Shown here: in pieces, positions 9,546-20,391 of the stretch
Layout: each line of letters starts with the position of its first letter
How positions within the stretch are numbered: the first letter of the stretch is position 1
The notes under the pieces: model-generated
Seen by the model: the letters and a program-made list of their open reading frames with translations, nothing else
What the model was told of the DNA's origin: nothing
Database searches by the model: none
Position numbers and translations under genes: made by a program
NCBI RefSeq assembly: GCF_023541015.1
Contig: NZ_JALNPR010000001.1
Coordinates: 62,001 to 126,000 of the forward strand
Reading direction: 5' to 3'
Source of the DNA: Marivivens donghaensis
GTDB taxonomy: Bacteria > Pseudomonadota > Alphaproteobacteria > Rhodobacterales > Rhodobacteraceae
DNA: 64,000 nt

Positions 9546-11083
9546 TGGCGATCCAAGCTGCAGAAATTTCTGCGATCCTGAAGGACCAGATCAAAAACTT
9601 TGGCCAAGATGCCGAAGTGGCCGAAATCGGCCGTGTGCTCTCGGTCGGTGACGGTATCGCTCGCGTATACGGTCTGGACAATGTTCAGGCTGGTGAAATG
9701 GTCGAATTCCCGGGCGGTATCCGCGGGATGGCTCTGAACCTCGAAGCAGACAACGTTGGTGTTGTTATCTTCGGTTCCGACCGCGACATTAAAGAAGGTG
9801 ACACTGTTAAGCGCACCAACTCGATCGTGGACGTTCCGGCTGGTGATGAACTGCTGGGTCGCGTTGTTGACGGTCTGGGTAACCCGATCGACGGCAAAGG
9901 TCCGATCAACGCTTCCAAGCGGTTGGTAGCTGACGTTAAAGCACCGGGCATCATTCCCCGTAAATCGGTTCACGAACCGATGGCAACCGGCCTGAAATCG
10001 GTTGACGCGATGATCCCGATTGGCCGTGGCCAGCGTGAGCTTATCATTGGCGACCGTCAGACTGGTAAAACCGCTGTTGCTCTTGACGCTATCCTGAACC
10101 AGAAGTCCTACAACGAAGCTGCTGGCGACGACGAGTCCAAGAAACTGTACTGCATCTACGTTGCAGTTGGTCAGAAGCGTTCGACTGTTGCTCAGCTCGT
10201 TCGTAAGCTCGAAGAAAACGGCGCGATGGAATACTCCATCGTTGTTGCTGCAACCGCGTCCGATCCGGCACCGATGCAGTTCCTTGCTCCCTACGCGGCA
10301 ACCGCAATGGCAGAGCACTTCCGTGACAACGGCCGCCACGCACTGATCATCTACGATGACCTTTCGAAGCAGGCTGTTTCGTATCGTCAGATGTCGCTTC
10401 TGCTCCGCCGTCCGCCGGGCCGTGAAGCTTACCCGGGCGACGTTTTCTATCTCCACTCGCGTCTGCTGGAACGTTCGGCAAAGCTGAACGAAGACAATGG
10501 TTCGGGCTCGCTCACCGCGCTGCCGATCATTGAAACCCAGGGCGGCGACGTTTCGGCGTTTATTCCGACCAACGTGATCTCGATCACCGACGGTCAGATC
10601 TTCCTCGAAACCGAACTGTTCTATCAGGGTATCCGCCCAGCTGTGAACACCGGTCTTTCGGTTTCGCGCGTTGGTTCGTCCGCTCAGACCAAAGCAATGT
10701 CGTCTGTTGCTGGTCCGGTTAAACTGTCGCTCGCTCAGTACCGCGAGATGGCTGCATTCGCTCAGTTCGGTTCCGACCTTGATGCTGCAACCCAGCGTCT
10801 TCTGAACCGTGGTGCGCGTCTGACCGAGCTGATGAAACAGCCGCAGTACTCGCCGCTGACCAACGCGGAAATCGTTTGCATCATCTTCGCAGGCACCAAC
10901 GGTTACCTCGACAAAGTCGACGTAAAAGAAGTTGGCCGCTACGAAGCAGCGCTCCTCGCATTCCTGCGCACCAAGCGTAAGGACATCTTGGACTGGATCG
11001 CGAACGACGACCCGAAGATCAAAGGCGCTGATGCTGACAAGCTGAAGGCTGCGCTGGACGAATTCGCCGCAGACTTCGCCTGA
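9545..11083 (+). CDS. atpA: F1F0 ATP synthase subunit alpha
   Basis: The alpha subunit (512 residues) forms the non-catalytic nucleotide sites of the F1 head. The P-loop GDRQTGKT is at 169-176. The stretch from about 367, [17 protein letters not shown], contains the family PROSITE-type signature with the arginine finger region. Length and order within atpHAGDC are standard. It is coupled to atpH by a one-base overlap and followed after 23 bases by atpG. Codon use is strongly biased, as expected for a highly expressed gene, which also creates a long false antisense frame. Confidence 0.98.
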   Translation: MAIQAAEISAILKDQIKNFGQDAEVAEIGRVLSVGDGIARVYGLDNVQAGEMVEFPGGIRGMALNLEADNVGVVIFGSDRDIKEGDTVKRTNSIVDVPAGDELLGRVVDGLGNPIDGKGPINASKRLVADVKAPGIIPRKSVHEPMATGLKSVDAMIPIGRGQRELIIGDRQTGKTAVALDAILNQKSYNEAAGDDESKKLYCIYVAVGQKRSTVAQLVRKLEENGAMEYSIVVAATASDPAPMQFLAPYAATAMAEHFRDNGRHALIIYDDLSKQAVSYRQMSLLLRRPPGREAYPGDVFYLHSRLLERSAKLNEDNGSGSLTALPIIETQGGDVSAFIPTNVISITDGQIFLETELFYQGIRPAVNTGLSVSRVGSSAQTKAMSSVAGPVKLSLAQYREMAAFAQFGSDLDAATQRLLNRGARLTELMKQPQYSPLTNAEIVCIIFAGTNGYLDKVDVKEVGRYEAALLAFLRTKRKDILDWIANDDPKIKGADADKLKAALDEFAADFA

Positions 11084-11106
11084 TCACCGGATAAGGAGAC
11101 AAGGCA

Positions 11107-11976
11107 GTGCCAAGTCTTAAGGACCTAAAAAACAGGATCGCGTCGGTCAAATCGACCCGCAAGATCACAAAGGCGATGCAGATGGTCGCGGCGGCAAAGC
11201 TCCGCCGTGCCCAGGACGCTGCTGAATCGGCTCGCCCGTACACTGAGCGTTTCAACGCTGTAGTGTCCGCGCTTGCTGCTTCGGCTGGTGGTTCGGATAC
11301 TGCGCCGCTGCTGCTTCGTGGTACGGGCAGCGATCAAGTCCACATGCTTGTGGTCATGACTGCTGAACGTGGCCTCTGCGGCGGTTTCAACTCTTCGATC
11401 GTGAAGAAAGCCCGTCAGGCTGTTCGTGACCTTCAAGCCCAAGGCAAGACGGTCAAAATCCTGACAGTGGGCAAGAAGGGCCGTGAACAGCTTCGCCGTG
11501 ATATGGGCGAGCTGATTGTGGATCACGTAGATCTCTCCGCTGTAAAGCGTATGGACTACGCGACTGCACAATCCATCGGCAAAGACCTTCTGAAGCGGTT
11601 CGAAGCCGGTGAATTCGACGTTGCGACGATCTTCTTTGCTCAATTCCAGTCCGTGATCGCTCAGGTCCCGACTGCGCAGCAGGTGATCCCAGCAAAGTTT
11701 GAAGCAACCGACGGTGCTGTGGCTGACTACGACTACGAACCTAGCGAAGAAGCAATCCTCGAAGACCTGCTGCCTGCCAGCGTGTCGACGGCGGTATTTG
11801 CGGCTCTGCTAGAAAACGCTGCATCCGAACAGGGTGCGCGGATGAGCGCGATGGACAACGCAACTCGCAACGCGGGCGATATGATCGACCGCTTGACCAT
11901 CGAATTCAACCGTTCGCGTCAGGCCGTCATCACCAACGAACTGATCGAAATTATCTCGGGCGCGGAAGCGCTCTAA
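11107..11976 (+). CDS. atpG: F1F0 ATP synthase subunit gamma
   Basis: The gamma subunit (289 residues) is the central rotor shaft of F1. The N-terminal helix, [16 protein letters not shown] followed by [19 protein letters not shown], and the C-terminal helix ([20 protein letters not shown] and [15 protein letters not shown]) are the coiled-coil pair of the shaft. It starts with GTG at 11107, preceded by AAGGAGA at 11093-11099. The neighbours and the spacing of 18 bases to atpD fit a single operon. Confidence 0.97.
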   Translation: MPSLKDLKNRIASVKSTRKITKAMQMVAAAKLRRAQDAAESARPYTERFNAVVSALAASAGGSDTAPLLLRGTGSDQVHMLVVMTAERGLCGGFNSSIVKKARQAVRDLQAQGKTVKILTVGKKGREQLRRDMGELIVDHVDLSAVKRMDYATAQSIGKDLLKRFEAGEFDVATIFFAQFQSVIAQVPTAQQVIPAKFEATDGAVADYDYEPSEEAILEDLLPASVSTAVFAALLENAASEQGARMSAMDNATRNAGDMIDRLTIEFNRSRQAVITNELIEIISGAEAL

Positions 11977-11988
11977 GAACCGGAGTAA

Positions 11989-13419
<1,431 letters not shown>

Positions 13420-13430
13420 GGAGAGGCATA

Positions 13431-13859
13431 ATGGCTGACACGCTCCAATTTGATCTCGTATCCCCTGAACGGAAGCTCGCTTCTGTTCAGGCCACCGAGG
13501 TCCAGATCCCGGCTGCTGAAGGCGCAATGACGGCGATGGCAGGTCACGCACCGACCATCACCACCCTGCGTCCAGGTATCCTGCGGGTCGTTCATGCGGG
13601 CGGCAGCGACGAATATGTCGTTTCCGGCGGCTTTGCCGAAATCGGTGCAGAGAGTGTTTCGGTTCTTGCTGAACGCGCCCTGCCCACCGCAGAAGTGACC
13701 CAAGAGATCTTCGCTGAGATGGTTGCGGAATACCGCGCAGCTCACGAGAAGGCTCTTGCGAACTTTAAGAACGAACCGGGTCCGGTTGATGATGCGGCTC
13801 ACCTTCTGGCTGACATGGTCGCCGTTGGTACCCACATGGGTCTGTCGTATCAGGAATAA
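13431..13859 (+). CDS. atpC: F1F0 ATP synthase subunit epsilon
   Basis: Epsilon (142 residues) sits on gamma and modulates ATP hydrolysis. The N-terminal beta-sandwich is recognisable ([52 protein letters not shown]), followed by the two-helix C-terminal domain. It is the last gene of the operon, with GGAGAGG just before the ATG and a strong terminator 27 bases after the stop. Confidence 0.95.
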   Translation: MADTLQFDLVSPERKLASVQATEVQIPAAEGAMTAMAGHAPTITTLRPGILRVVHAGGSDEYVVSGGFAEIGAESVSVLAERALPTAEVTQEIFAEMVAEYRAAHEKALANFKNEPGPVDDAAHLLADMVAVGTHMGLSYQE

Positions 13860-13885
13860 TCCTGACCTATACGAATTAAGCTTCG

Positions 13886-13910
13886 AAATAGGCCCCTTTG
13901 GGGCCTATTT
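13886..13910 (+). terminator. Rho-independent terminator of atpHAGDC
   Basis: A perfect 11-bp stem (AAATAGGCCCC / GGGGCCTATTT) with a TTT loop lies 26 bases after the atpC stop. The 3' arm ends in TTT and T-rich bases follow. It closes the ATP synthase operon. Confidence 0.88.
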
Positions 13911-13980
13911 TCATATGAAAACCTCGTTTTTGACGAATTTCTCTGGTCTACGTTTTTTGGGACTTATAGCGTAACGGGTA

Positions 13981-14331
13981 ATGAAGAAGCTTCAAAATCA
14001 TCTTATTGGTGTGGATCAAGGCGAGGTTGTCTTGTTCTCGGACTTTGAAACCGACGGTCCAATGTGGTCGGGTGATGGTCACCGTAGTTTGCGGCGGGCT
14101 GTTACCTTTTCGTCGCCGTATCGTTCGTTGCCGATGGTTCAGTGCTGGTTATCGATGGTCGATATTTCGAACACCACCAATTGCCGCACCGATGTGCAGG
14201 CTGAGGACATCACCGAAACAGGTTTCGCTATTGTGTTTCAGACATGGGGCGATACGAAAATCGCTCGCGTCCGTGTGGCGTGGCAGTCGATTGGCGAGGT
14301 GCCACATGACGATGACTGGGACGTTGTCTAA
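13981..14331 (+). CDS. H-type lectin domain protein
   Basis: This 116-residue protein matches the H-type lectin fold (GalNAc-binding in snail agglutinin). The segment around VQCWLSMVDISNTTNCRTD, then ITETGFAIVFQTWGDTKIA and ARVRVAWQSIG, has the family pattern of a short beta-sandwich ending in a conserved Trp. There is no signal peptide or membrane helix, so it is either cytosolic or exported by another route. It has its own terminator and sits alone between the atp operon and the convergent prs gene. The ligand and role are unknown. The upstream ribosome-binding site is weak. Confidence 0.7.
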   Translation: MKKLQNHLIGVDQGEVVLFSDFETDGPMWSGDGHRSLRRAVTFSSPYRSLPMVQCWLSMVDISNTTNCRTDVQAEDITETGFAIVFQTWGDTKIARVRVAWQSIGEVPHDDDWDVV

Positions 14332-14354
14332 CTCATTTGTCATTGACCAAAGAA

Positions 14355-14383
14355 AAACCCCCGACGTTTCCGTTCGGGGGTTT
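14355..14383. terminator. Bidirectional terminator between H-lectin gene and prs
   Basis: A 10-bp perfect stem (AAACCCCCGA / TCGGGGGTTT) with a 9-base loop lies between two convergent genes. It has A-rich bases on the left and T-rich bases on the right, so it can act in both directions. Confidence 0.8.
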
Positions 14384-14408
14384 CGTGTTTCTCGAGTTTC
14401 GATCCAGA

Positions 14409-15428
14409 TTAGTTGGCGTTGTAGAGGCCTTCGTAGATCGGGATTAGGGTCTGGTCTTCGAACAGCGACGACACGGAGGTGCCGTTCCACGTGTTTAGGA
14501 TCGCTTGAGCGAACATCGGCGCGGTTGGAACCACACGAATATTTGAGGCGTTCAGGATCGCGTCAGACGGCTGGATGGTATCGGTGATCACCAGCGATTT
14601 CATGACCGAGTTGGTGACACGTTCAACGGCTGGGCCAGACATCACACCGTGCGAGATGTACGCGTGCACTTCGGAGGCGCCTGCTTCCATCAGGTGTTCA
14701 GCGGCTTTGCAGAGCGTGCCTGCGGTGTCGCAAAGGTCGTCCACGATGATACATTTTTTGCCTTCGACGTTACCGATGACGGTCATCTCAGCGACTTCGC
14801 CAGCTTTCTCGCGGCGTTTGTCGACGATCGACAGCGGAGCGTTGATGCGTTTGGCAAGCTCACGTGCGCGAGCGACACCACCAACGTCAGGCGAAACGAC
14901 CATGATGTCGTCCATGTCGCCTTTGAAGTGGTGTTTGATGTCCAGCGCAAAGATTGGTGCGGCGTAGAGGTTGTCTACCGGCATATCAAAGAAACCTTGG
15001 ATCTGCGTTGCGTGCAGGTCCATGGTCAGAACGCGGTCAACGCCCGCTTCGGCGATGAGGTTCGCAACCAGTTTCGCGCTGATCGGCGTGCGTGCCTTGG
15101 TGCGGCGGTCCTGACGAGCGTAACCGAAGTAGGGGATAACTGCGGTGATGCGACCAGCCGACGAACGCTTCAGCGCGTCGGTGATGATCAGCAGCTCCAT
15201 CAGGTTGTCGTTGGCAGGGTTCGACGTCGGCTGAATGACGAACATATCTTCGCCACGGACGTTTTCGAAAACTTCGACAAAGATTTCGCCGTCGTTGAAA
15301 CGCTCTACACGAGCATCAACAAGGTTAACATTCATGCCTCGGTGCATCGACATGCGACGGGCAATGGATTGAGCGAGCGGTTTGTTGGCGTTCCCCGAAA
15401 TCAGTTTCGGTTCAGTGATCGACGGCAT
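14409..15428 (-). CDS. prs: Ribose-phosphate pyrophosphokinase
   Basis: Prs makes PRPP from ribose 5-phosphate and ATP, feeding nucleotide, histidine and tryptophan synthesis. Recognisable in the 339 residues are the [13 protein letters not shown] start, the [14 protein letters not shown] loop, [23 protein letters not shown] and the PRPP-binding [13 protein letters not shown]. An open frame extends upstream to 15491, but ATG 15428 begins the conserved [12 protein letters not shown], so I use it. The size is slightly above E. coli (315). A perfect inverted repeat lies 73 bases upstream. Confidence 0.95.
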   Translation of the reverse strand: MPSITEPKLISGNANKPLAQSIARRMSMHRGMNVNLVDARVERFNDGEIFVEVFENVRGEDMFVIQPTSNPANDNLMELLIITDALKRSSAGRITAVIPYFGYARQDRRTKARTPISAKLVANLIAEAGVDRVLTMDLHATQIQGFFDMPVDNLYAAPIFALDIKHHFKGDMDDIMVVSPDVGGVARARELAKRINAPLSIVDKRREKAGEVAEMTVIGNVEGKKCIIVDDLCDTAGTLCKAAEHLMEAGASEVHAYISHGVMSGPAVERVTNSVMKSLVITDTIQPSDAILNASNIRVVPTAPMFAQAILNTWNGTSVSSLFEDQTLIPIYEGLYNAN

Positions 15429-15500
15429 GTGGCAGAGTCCCAGGCTGTTGTCCGTGTGTGACGGAATCGTGACGCAGGGACCGCGTAGCACACGGAACCG

Positions 15501-15527
15501 TTAAGGCAAAGTTTTACCATGCCTTAA
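15501..15527. repeat. Perfect 8-bp inverted repeat upstream of prs
   Basis: TTAAGGCA (15501-15508) and TGCCTTAA (15520-15527) are exact inverted copies with an 11-base spacer. The element lies 73 bases before the prs start and just behind the end of the threonine aldolase gene. No T-run follows on either strand, so an operator is as likely as a terminator. Confidence 0.5.
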
Positions 15528-15549
15528 TACGCTTTTGCCGCAGGATTTC

Positions 15550-16599
15550 TTAGTTGAGGGCGTTGAGGAACGCCTCAATATCCTGCTCTGTCGTCGACCA
15601 ACTGGCAACCAATCGCGCAGTGAGGGTTTCGTCGGCGGGGCCTTCAAGGTTCTGGTTGAACGGCCAGAAATAGTAGTTGGCCCCAGCGGCAAATGCCTTT
15701 TGATGCGCGCCGCGTGGGAAACCCGCAAACACCATGTTCGCATCGGTCGGGTGCAAGAGCGTCGCGCCGTTGATCTTTTGGATGCCAGCGGACAGTAATT
15801 GTCCCATTGCGTTCGCATGGGTCGCGAGGTCGCGCCACAGATCGTCGGTTAGATAGGCATCCATTTGGGCGGACAGATAGCGGTGCTTGGAAAACAGATG
15901 GCCGCCGCGCTTTCGGCGCAGTTCAAATTCCCAAGCGAGTTTTGGATCAAAGATCACGACCGCTTCGACACCCATGAGGCCGTTCTTGGTGCCGCCGAAC
16001 GAAAGGATATCAATGCCCGCTTTCCACGTCATTTCTGCAGGGGTGACGCCGCTTGCGACGATGGCGTTGGCGAAACGTGCGCCGTCCATGTGGCAGGGGA
16101 GGCCGTAATCTCGTGCGATAGCGGTCAACTCTGCGACCTCAGCAACGGAATAGACCGCGCCCTTCTCAGTGACGTTGGTAATCGACACGACGCCCCGTTG
16201 GAGGTTGTGAACCCCACCACGGCCTGTGAATTCGATCGCGTTGCGAAGAGCTTCGGGCGACATTTTAGCGTCTTTGCCCTCGACGAGGCAGAGTTTGCCG
16301 CCGCCGATGTAAAACTCTGGCGCGCCGCATTCGTCTTCTTCGATGTGGGAGCTGCGATGGCAGAATACGCTCTGCCACGGCTCGGTGATCAGGGCGAGGC
16401 CCAGTGCATTGGCGGCAGATCCCGTTGCGACAAGGTATACGGCGGCCTCGGGAGCCTCAAACAGATCACGGATTTTTTGACGAACCGTCTCCATGATCGG
16501 GTCGCTGCCATATGACGACACATAGCCTGTGTTTGCTACCGTTAGGGCTTCCATCACTTTAGGATGAACGGGGCTCGTATTGTCAGAGGCAAAAAACAT
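15550..16599 (-). CDS. Low-specificity L-threonine aldolase
   Basis: This 349-residue PLP enzyme of the beta-eliminating lyase/threonine aldolase family cleaves L-threonine or allo-threonine to glycine and acetaldehyde. The FFASDNTSPVHPKVMEAL start, GSAANALGLAL (cofactor phosphate region), HMDGARFANA and SFGGTKNGLMG, in which Lys should be the PLP lysine, support this. The gene abuts the upstream YcgN-like gene (its start ATG at 16599 overlaps the last base of that gene), so they are probably co-transcribed. The glycine product fits with the glycine cleavage operon elsewhere in the window, but a link is only inference. Confidence 0.87.
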   Translation of the reverse strand: MFFASDNTSPVHPKVMEALTVANTGYVSSYGSDPIMETVRQKIRDLFEAPEAAVYLVATGSAANALGLALITEPWQSVFCHRSSHIEEDECGAPEFYIGGGKLCLVEGKDAKMSPEALRNAIEFTGRGGVHNLQRGVVSITNVTEKGAVYSVAEVAELTAIARDYGLPCHMDGARFANAIVASGVTPAEMTWKAGIDILSFGGTKNGLMGVEAVVIFDPKLAWEFELRRKRGGHLFSKHRYLSAQMDAYLTDDLWRDLATHANAMGQLLSAGIQKINGATLLHPTDANMVFAGFPRGAHQKAFAAGANYYFWPFNQNLEGPADETLTARLVASWSTTEQDIEAFLNALN

Positions 16600-17066
16600 T
16601 AGATCGGTTCCTCGATGATGTGGTCTTCCCAGTCTTCGTCGGCGATATCGAATTCAGAGAGCGTGCGGTACTGCATCGAAACGGCTGCTAGATGCACGGT
16701 TTCCGAATTACCCGAGATCAGCGGATGCCAGTCGTAGAGCGGACGCTTTTCATGAACCAGACGGTAAGCGCAGGTTTGCGGGAGCCAGTATAGGTTATCC
16801 AAAATCGTCTTGGGCGTCAGCACGATACATTCGGGCACGAACTGATGGCGGATGTCGTATTGGCTGCACAAGCAAGTCGCGTCGTCCAAAAGGCGGCAGG
16901 CCACGTTGGTCAGCGCGACTTCACCCGTATCTTCGTCCTCAAGCTTGTTCAGGCAGCATTTCCCGCAGCCATCGCAAAGCGCTTCCCATTCCTGACGGTT
17001 CATCTTCACCATCGGAACGGTTTTCCAGTAGTTCGGGCGCAAACCGCTGCGGTCGATGTCAGACAT
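16599..17066 (-). CDS. YcgN/UPF0260-family cysteine cluster protein
   Basis: The 155-residue protein has the Cys pattern of the CxxCxxCC (YkgJ/YcgN) family. It is seen as LCDGCGKCCLNKLEDEDTG, then VACRLLDDATCLCSQYDIR and the later VPECIVL and PQTCAYRL cysteines. These are thought to bind zinc or an iron-sulfur cluster; the function is not established. ATG 17066 begins the conserved MSDIDRSGLRPNYW; the frame is open upstream to 17123. The start overlaps the end of ribF by 8 bases and its stop overlaps the threonine aldolase start, so these three genes form one transcript. Confidence 0.8.
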   Translation of the reverse strand: MSDIDRSGLRPNYWKTVPMVKMNRQEWEALCDGCGKCCLNKLEDEDTGEVALTNVACRLLDDATCLCSQYDIRHQFVPECIVLTPKTILDNLYWLPQTCAYRLVHEKRPLYDWHPLISGNSETVHLAAVSMQYRTLSEFDIADEDWEDHIIEEPI

Positions 17067-17997
17067 CTTTGAGGATCTTTCGGGCTGTATCGCAGTCATT
17101 CGCCATCTGAACGATGAGCGCATCGAGGCTGTCGAATTTCAGTTCGGGACGCAGATAATCCACAAGCGCGACCGAAAGCGGCGTGCCGTAGAGGTCGCCT
17201 TTGAAATCAAAAAGGAAGGTTTCGATGTTCGGCACATTGTCTTCGCCAAACATGGGGCGGACACCGATCGAAGCGGCGCCGTCGTAACTGCCTGCGTGCG
17301 GTCCTTCGAGGACGTCGACCTTTACCGCGTAAACACCCAGTTTCGGCTGGTGAAGGTTCGTGATGGACATATTCGCCGTCGGGTAGCCAAGGTCACGACC
17401 ACGCTGGTCGCCACGGATCACGGGGCCTTCGATGCGGTGCCAATGGCCCAGCATACGTGCAGCGTCACGAGGACGGCCATCGGACAGGGCATTGCGGATA
17501 TTCGTGGAGGAGACTTCCTCTTCAAACGTCAAAAGCGGGGTGACGGTCACGCCGAACCCAAGCTCTTCACCAAGTGATTTCAGCGTTTCCACATCGCCAG
17601 CCCGTTTCGCGCCGAAACAGAAATCAGCCCCAACGACGACATGCACGAGGCCGAGGCGCTGAACGATGATCGTCTCTGCGAATTCGCGAGGGGTGAATTG
17701 GGCGAGGGCGGCATTAAACGGCACGTCGTAGAGTTTTTGGACACCCAGTTTGCGCAGGCGATGAGCCTTGGCTTCGGCATTCATCAAACGGAACGGCGGT
17801 GCATCGGGGGCAAAGAACTGACGCGGATGCGGTTCGAACGTCATCACGCCGAGAGGTGCGCCCAGATCAAACGCCGCCTTACGGGTCAAATCAATGACTG
17901 CCTGATGGCCCAAATGGACGCCGTCGAAATTCCCGATGGCCGCAGCCGCGCCACGATCATTGGGGTCTAGGAATAAGGTGTCTCGAATAATGCGCAT
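17059..17997 (-). CDS. ribF: Bifunctional riboflavin kinase / FAD synthetase
   Basis: RibF (312 residues) converts riboflavin to FMN and then FAD. The N-terminal nucleotidyltransferase part shows IGNFDGVHLGHQAVIDL and MTFEPHPRQFF. The C-terminal flavokinase domain begins near GPVIRGDQRGRDLGYPTANM. The length matches E. coli RibF (313). ATG 17997 starts the conserved MRIIRDTLF; a TTG at 18018 would add seven residues without family support. The gene is upstream of and overlaps the YcgN-like gene. Confidence 0.94.
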   Translation of the reverse strand: MRIIRDTLFLDPNDRGAAAAIGNFDGVHLGHQAVIDLTRKAAFDLGAPLGVMTFEPHPRQFFAPDAPPFRLMNAEAKAHRLRKLGVQKLYDVPFNAALAQFTPREFAETIIVQRLGLVHVVVGADFCFGAKRAGDVETLKSLGEELGFGVTVTPLLTFEEEVSSTNIRNALSDGRPRDAARMLGHWHRIEGPVIRGDQRGRDLGYPTANMSITNLHQPKLGVYAVKVDVLEGPHAGSYDGAASIGVRPMFGEDNVPNIETFLFDFKGDLYGTPLSVALVDYLRPELKFDSLDALIVQMANDCDTARKILKDV

Positions 17998-18034
17998 AGG
18001 CGATGCGTAGCCGCCCAAGCCGACGCATGCAAGA

Positions 18035-18478
18035 TCAGTCGAACTTCCGCGACGGTGCGAGAACGGTTGCTTCGCCGATCAGTACCTTTTTGCCGTTGAC
18101 GAGGCAGCGCGTTTCCATGGTCACGCGACGTTTGGAATGGTCGATGTTTGTGACCTCAACCTCCGCCAAAACCATATCGCCAGGGCGGACAGGGGCGAGG
18201 AATTTCAGCGATTGACCTAGATAGACCGTGCCGTGACCCGGTAGCTGTTCGCCAATTACCGCAGAGATCAGCCCAGCGGTGAGCATCCCATGCGCGATAC
18301 GACCTTCAAAGATCGTGTCTTGGGCATAGTCGTCATCAAGGTGCACAGGGTTACGGTCCGTTGAGACTTCAGCGAACATTTCGATGTCGCGGTCTGTCAC
18401 GACCTTACGCAAAGACCGGATCATACCGATTTCGATATCTTCGATACAGATCGTACCGCGGGGGAAGTTATCCAGCAT
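18035..18478 (-). CDS. MaoC-family (R)-hydratase-like protein
   Basis: This 147-residue single hot-dog protein has the MaoC hydratase motif. The stretch NPVHLDDDYAQ and IAHGMLTAGLISAVIGEQLPG contain the catalytic Asp/His pair of (R)-specific enoyl-CoA hydratases. ATG 18478 (MLDNFPRGTICIEDIE) has GGAG six bases upstream; two longer starts exist, at 18490 and at 18559. It lies 38 bases upstream of ribF in the same direction. The substrate is unknown, since no other fatty-acid genes are next to it. Confidence 0.8.
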   Translation of the reverse strand: MLDNFPRGTICIEDIEIGMIRSLRKVVTDRDIEMFAEVSTDRNPVHLDDDYAQDTIFEGRIAHGMLTAGLISAVIGEQLPGHGTVYLGQSLKFLAPVRPGDMVLAEVEVTNIDHSKRRVTMETRCLVNGKKVLIGEATVLAPSRKFD

Positions 18479-18571
18479 ACTCGGCTCCATTGCGTAACAA
18501 ATGGTCCCTTTTGGGTTATCACTTGAAACTTTATTACTTTGCAACCGCAGAAAAAACAACCCCCTATTGTG

Positions 18572-19444
18572 CTAGCGCAAAAAGCCTATGGCGTAGGTTG
18601 GAGACTGTTTTTCCTTTTGCAGGTAGGCGTTTAGCAATTCTGCGTCGGGTTGGACTTTGGTCGCAGTCTCTTCCGCAGCGAGGCCACCCGTGATGAAAAG
18701 GGAATCATACCCTTCGCCTTCGGCACCCAAAATGTCCGTCTTAATACCGTCGCCAATGCATAGGATGCGGGCCTCGTCAGCGTTCATGTCCAGTTGCGCC
18801 AAACGGCGGCGGGCAAGGTCATAGATCGGCGGGTGAGGTTTACCGAAATAGAGGCTCTCACCGCCCATTTCAGTGTAGAGTTTCGCCAAAGCCCCCGCGC
18901 AGTATTCACGGGTTTCGCCGCGGTCGATCACAATGTCAGGGTTTGCGCAGAGCATCTTCATCCCTTTTTCGCGGGCAAAGAGGAACTCTGGGCGCATCAC
19001 GTCAGGCTCTGCATGAGGGTCGAAGGGGCCGCAGTTTACGATGCCTTCGGCCTCTTCGAGGGGGACGCGGGTAATCTCTAGCGGGTTTTCGACGACCTTG
19101 ATCGGTTCGAAAAAGCTGTCGTCATGTGCTTCGCCGATGAAATAGACCTTTTGGCCCACGGCACCTGTAAACAAGGCCACGCGTGCAGCGTCACCCGAGG
19201 TTGCGATGGCATCAAAGCTGTCTTCGGGAATGCCAAAGCGGTTCATCTGCTTTGCGACCAGATCCCAAGCCCGCGGCGCGTTGGTCACGAAAATCACCTT
19301 GCCGCCTGTTTTGCGGTAGTCCTGCATCGCTTTGACCGCAGCGGGGAAAGATGTGAGGCCGTTGTGCATGCAGCCCCAGAGATCCACAAACAGGGCGTCA
19401 TATTGATCAGCGATTTCGGCGAAGTTTTCAATAATTTGGGTCAT
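18572..19444 (-). CDS. HAD superfamily subfamily IIA hydrolase (TIGR01459-like)
   Basis: The 290-residue protein belongs to the NagD-like HAD-IIA group. It shows ALFVDLWGCMHNG (nucleophile Asp21), FVTNAPRAW (motif II), FGKPHPPIYDLA (motif III Lys) and CIGDGIKTDILGA (motif IV Asp). The usual second Asp of motif I is replaced by Trp (DLW), which I recall as a trait of this subfamily rather than damage. The substrate is unknown; such enzymes dephosphorylate sugar or nucleotide phosphates. It precedes the MaoC gene on the same strand. Confidence 0.82.
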   Translation of the reverse strand: MTQIIENFAEIADQYDALFVDLWGCMHNGLTSFPAAVKAMQDYRKTGGKVIFVTNAPRAWDLVAKQMNRFGIPEDSFDAIATSGDAARVALFTGAVGQKVYFIGEAHDDSFFEPIKVVENPLEITRVPLEEAEGIVNCGPFDPHAEPDVMRPEFLFAREKGMKMLCANPDIVIDRGETREYCAGALAKLYTEMGGESLYFGKPHPPIYDLARRRLAQLDMNADEARILCIGDGIKTDILGAEGEGYDSLFITGGLAAEETATKVQPDAELLNAYLQKEKQSPTYAIGFLR

Positions 19445-19504
19445 GGGCTGCTCTTCTATTCGGTTAAGGCCTGAGTATAGCCCGCCCGTGTAAAAGAAAA
19501 GCGT

Positions 19505-19978
19505 CTAGCCAAAGGCGGCAGGATACTTCAGGTCCAGTGATTTCGCTTTGGCGGGGCCAGCGACCATTGTGTATTCGACGGGGTAGGGCGAGGTGAGCCC
19601 ATCTGGCGCAGGCGTGAAACCACAGCGCGAATAGAACGACGGGTCGCCAAGAACGACCAAGGTTTGTCCAGATAAACGCGCCCATTCCGCGATCATTCCG
19701 ACCATGCGACGGCCATAACCGTTGCGCTGTAGATCGGGGTGGATGGCAACCGGCGCGAGGCAGAGCCAACCTTTGGGCGCGATCATCTGCGATAGAGCGA
19801 GGTAGCCAACGATCCCTTGTTCGGAAGGCAGCACCATTTCCCCTGCGATCGCGCGGGACTTGCGCAGCTTTTCAACCAGACGCGCCTCGTCAGGTTGGCC
19901 GAAAGCATCGGTCAGAAGGGCCGTAACGGCGGCCTCTTCACCACGTTGCATTTCACGCAGGAAACTAGGTGAAATCAT
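19505..19978 (-). CDS. GNAT-family N-acetyltransferase (YhbS-like)
   Basis: A 157-residue GNAT acetyltransferase. The acetyl-CoA loop is LAPVAIHPDLQRNGYGRRMV (R/QxxGxG/A as QRNGYG), followed by VVLGDPSFYSRCGF, typical of YhbS-like members. ATG 19978 begins the domain; the frame is open to 20050, but that would overlap the upstream gene. It sits between the small membrane-protein gene and the HAD gene on the same strand. Substrate unknown. Confidence 0.8.
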   Translation of the reverse strand: MISPSFLREMQRGEEAAVTALLTDAFGQPDEARLVEKLRKSRAIAGEMVLPSEQGIVGYLALSQMIAPKGWLCLAPVAIHPDLQRNGYGRRMVGMIAEWARLSGQTLVVLGDPSFYSRCGFTPAPDGLTSPYPVEYTMVAGPAKAKSLDLKYPAAFG

Positions 19979-19997
19979 TGCGGGTCGTCCAAAACGC

Positions 19998-20336
19998 TCA
20001 AGCAAACGCGATTTCCGTAAGTACTGCGAGCAAAATACCTGTCCCAACATTGGCGCTTATTAGTTCTATGATCCCAAGCCCCGCCATCAAAAGCAACTTT
20101 ACGATGAAGCCTTTCATGACGTTATGGCGAAGAGGGGTCGGCGGTAAGTTTCTTAGAACATAGGTCAGGATCGAGAAGCCAACCATTAATACGCCAGCGC
20201 GCCGCGCCATGACGAGTGCTGAGTCATCGGAAGGCAGTCCAAAAAGAGTGCAAAACAACGATGGCGCAAAGACCAATCCAACGGCGAGTACGGCAAATAA
20301 GAGGCAGCCAGCAATCATTAAATTCTTAAATGTCAT
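19998..20336 (-). CDS. Small integral membrane protein, function unknown
   Basis: The 112-residue product has three or four hydrophobic segments (about 6-28, 46-64, 74-94 and 96-112) and hardly any charged loops. The layout resembles small DUF4345-like membrane proteins, but I cannot assign a family. The start at ATG 20336 is set by GGAG seven bases upstream; a longer frame to 20492 would run through the ppaC terminator. It lies 19 bases upstream of the GNAT gene and is likely co-transcribed with it. Confidence 0.65.
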   Translation of the reverse strand: MTFKNLMIAGCLLFAVLAVGLVFAPSLFCTLFGLPSDDSALVMARRAGVLMVGFSILTYVLRNLPPTPLRHNVMKGFIVKLLLMAGLGIIELISANVGTGILLAVLTEIAFA

Positions 20337-20358
20337 AAGTGACTCCGAACTCATTAAA

Positions 20359-20383
20359 GTAAAAAGGGCGCCGAAGCGCCCTT
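20359..20383 (-). terminator. Rho-independent terminator of ppaC
   Basis: On the minus strand an 8-bp stem AAGGGCGC/GCGCCCTT with a TTCG tetraloop (20364-20383) is followed by a T-run (20361-20365 read on the minus strand). It lies directly behind the ppaC stop and in front of the small membrane-protein gene. Confidence 0.88.
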
Positions 20384-20391
20384 GGACTGGA

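Noticed and set aside
9365-10456. 363-residue open frame opposite atpA
   Set aside because: atpA is intact; the antisense frame is a by-product of biased codons.
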